From positions 620,001 to 684,000 of the forward strand of contig CBDCUW010000004.1 in NCBI GenBank assembly GCA_965222745.1: a stretch of DNA of 64,000 nt, written 5' to 3'. Under the pieces are notes generated by a model that did no database searches, was not told where the DNA came from, and saw nothing but the letters and a program-made list of their open reading frames with translations. Both the position numbers and the translations under genes were made by a program. This stretch comes from CBDCUW01 sp965222745. Lineage in GTDB: Bacteria; Planctomycetota; Planctomycetia; Pirellulales; Pirellulaceae. Of the stretch, positions 62,548 to 64,000 are shown piece by piece. How positions within the stretch are numbered: the first letter of the stretch is position 1; every line of letters starts with the position of its first letter.

Positions 62548-64000
62548 ATGATAGATACACGGATTCTGGTCGCGGTTGGGTTGGCTTGTTGCTTTGCCGC
62601 GGAGGTTTCGGCGCAAAGCCAGGTTGCGGCCGAGCCGATTGTCGGCCTACGCGAGAACAGGCCGCGAGACTACGCGCTGGTCGGTGCCCGAGTGGTGACG
62701 CGGCCAGGGCATGCAATCGAGAATGCAACGGTTTTGATCGCCGGCACTTCGATCACCGCGATTGGCACCGACGTCGAGATTCCAGCGGGGGCGATGTCGA
62801 TCGATTGCACCGGTCGCTGGATCTATCCCGGCTTGATCGATGCTTGGGGCGAGGCCGATGTGCCGTTGCCCGAAACAGAATCAGCGCATTGGAACAACTA
62901 CGTCACGCCGCATCGATCGGCACGATCGGTGGCTGCCGGCGCAATCGAGTCGGCCACGAAGCTTCGGTCGCAGGGGATCACCGTTCGCCTGGTTGCACCG
63001 CGGGGCGGGATCGTCAAAGGAAGCAGCAGCGTGGTTTTGCTGAGTCAATCGAGTGGCGGCCGCGCCCTTCTTGAAGATCACGCCTGGCACCACCTGCAAT
63101 TGACGGTGCCTCGAAACGGACCGCGGTCTACGTACCCGAATTCGCCCATGGGTGCGACGGCGCTGCTGCGTCAAACACTCTACGACGCATTTTGGTATCG
63201 CGACGTTTGGACCGCCTACAACGCTCGCACTCATTTGCCGCGTCCGGAATCGAATCTTGCCTTGGCCGAATTGTCCGAAGCGATCGATCGAGACACCTTC
63301 GTGATCGATGCGCCCAACGAACGGATGGCAATCCGAGCCGAGAACATCGCCCAAGAGTTTTCACTGAAAATGATTTTGCGAGGTTCGGGACGCGAGTATC
63401 GGCAGCTGGATGAGATTGCCGCAACCGACCGGCCGATCTTGTTGCCGGTGAACTTTCCCGATCCACCCAACGTCAAAACAGCTCGTGGCGCGGGGGCGAC
63501 GTCGCTGCGCGATTTGATGCATTGGGATCTTGCCCCGGAGAACCCAGCGCGGCTGCACGCGGCGGGAGTGCCCATCTGTTTGACCACCGACGGACTGGAG
63601 GATGAAGGTAACTTTCTTCAACAAGTGCAAGTGGCAGTCGATCGAGGATTGCCGCGTGATGCCGCCCTGGAAGCGCTCACCACGCAGCCAGCAAGTTTGC
63701 TTGGGATCGATGATGTGGCCGGTCGGATTGAACCCGGAATGTTGGCCAACCTGGTGATCTCCGACGGAGAACTGTTCGCCGAGGAAACAGAGGTGATGGA
63801 AACGTGGGTGGCTGGCGAACAGTTTATCGTCACGCCGCGAAGCGATATCGGTGTGGATGAACTGACGGGTGATTGGTCGTTTCGTTTTCGCTCCGGCGGC
63901 CGCGGCACCACCCTGGTTTTGGAATTCAAGCGAAGTGATGATCGCCTCATCGGATCTGTCGCCGACCCAACCTCATCTGATGTTCAAGACGACGGCGAGG
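62548..64000 (+). CDS. Secreted amidohydrolase-like protein (runs off the window)
   Basis: The frame is open from the ATG at 62548 to the window end (484 codons so far). A signal peptide is present (ILVAVGLACCFAAEVSAQ). The N-terminal beta-sandwich pattern of the amidohydrolase superfamily is clear (YALVGARVVTRPGHAIENAT, then WIYPGLIDAWGEAD). In working metal-dependent members PGLID is followed by a H-x-H; here it is AWGEAD, so the first metal ligands are missing. Later, GVPICLTTDGLEDEGNF and PASLLGIDDVAGRIEPGMLA match the family's C-terminal part. Probably a catalytically changed or inactive paralogue. Confidence 0.75.
   Translation, partial: MIDTRILVAVGLACCFAAEVSAQSQVAAEPIVGLRENRPRDYALVGARVVTRPGHAIENATVLIAGTSITAIGTDVEIPAGAMSIDCTGRWIYPGLIDAWGEADVPLPETESAHWNNYVTPHRSARSVAAGAIESATKLRSQGITVRLVAPRGGIVKGSSSVVLLSQSSGGRALLEDHAWHHLQLTVPRNGPRSTYPNSPMGATALLRQTLYDAFWYRDVWTAYNARTHLPRPESNLALAELSEAIDRDTFVIDAPNERMAIRAENIAQEFSLKMILRGSGREYRQLDEIAATDRPILLPVNFPDPPNVKTARGAGATSLRDLMHWDLAPENPARLHAAGVPICLTTDGLEDEGNFLQQVQVAVDRGLPRDAALEALTTQPASLLGIDDVAGRIEPGMLANLVISDGELFAEETEVMETWVAGEQFIVTPRSDIGVDELTGDWSFRFRSGGRGTTLVLEFKRSDDRLIGSVADPTSSDVQDDGE

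Noticed and set aside
61860..63074. Long plus-strand frame of about 400 codons overlapping the membrane protein and amidohydrolase genes
   Set aside because: It is a shadow frame over two well-supported genes and is rich in Gly, Arg and Asp as expected for GC-rich shadows.

Overview
The window looks like a planctomycete chromosome, probably of the Rhodopirellula/Pirellulales type. This is inferred from the core gene repertoire at 46.6-64 kb: a very long TolC-type lipoprotein, a PL10-type pectate lyase, a receiver-PP2C phosphatase, secreted amidohydrolase-like proteins and many lineage-restricted proteins. No marker gene was available to confirm it.

The left three quarters is accessory DNA organised around a tRNA-Leu 3' end. 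A 55-bp tRNA-Leu fragment (anticodon loop to acceptor end) occurs at 12858-12912 and again at 45646-45700. Each copy is followed by short direct repeats of integrase arm-site type and by the start of a tyrosine integrase. I read this as a tandem array of integrative elements. Element A (1-12.9 kb, left end outside the window) carries small unknown genes, a PrimPol/SF3 primase-helicase with an iteron-flanked AT-rich segment next to it (candidate origin), small HTH proteins, an HxlR-controlled redox/aromatic cargo operon (luciferase-domain protein, intradiol dioxygenase-like protein, FMN reductase, DoxX-like) and its own integrase. Element B (12.86-45.70 kb) has an integrase, a replication module (DNA-binding coiled-coil protein, repeat-dense intergenic region, initiator-like protein with iterons inside the gene, DnaB helicase), two replication-relaxation-like proteins, a truncated membrane protein that may be the start of a coupling ATPase, and a multi-nuclease gene cluster at 28.8-36.1 kb. 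A remnant of a third element C (arm sites and an integrase N-terminus) follows the second tRNA fragment.

Element B is decaying through transposition. Two near-identical 1659-bp DDE elements, two ISAzo13-type elements and two IS1380-type elements lie in it. From target duplications I could rebuild three broken genes in frame: a CsrA-like protein (118 aa), an endonuclease/exonuclease/phosphatase nuclease (271 aa) and a secreted ~1299-aa protein split by two IS1380 copies, one of which holds a nested ISAzo13.

The best candidate for an undescribed system is 28787-36085: a helical DUF5677-like protein, a PIN (DUF4935-like) nuclease, an 858-aa protein with an N-terminal restriction-endonuclease-like domain and helical repeats, the EEP nuclease and a partner gene whose start overlaps the EEP stop. 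Three predicted nuclease domains on one strand in a mobile element suggest a defence locus, but this is inference.

The right part (46.6-64 kb) is ordinary chromosome: SUKH-like protein, unknown proteins, an HD-GYP protein, an OmpR-type two-component system, a TolC-type lipoprotein, a membrane coiled-coil protein, pectate lyase, a receiver-PP2C regulator, a membrane protein and a secreted amidohydrolase-like protein running off the end.
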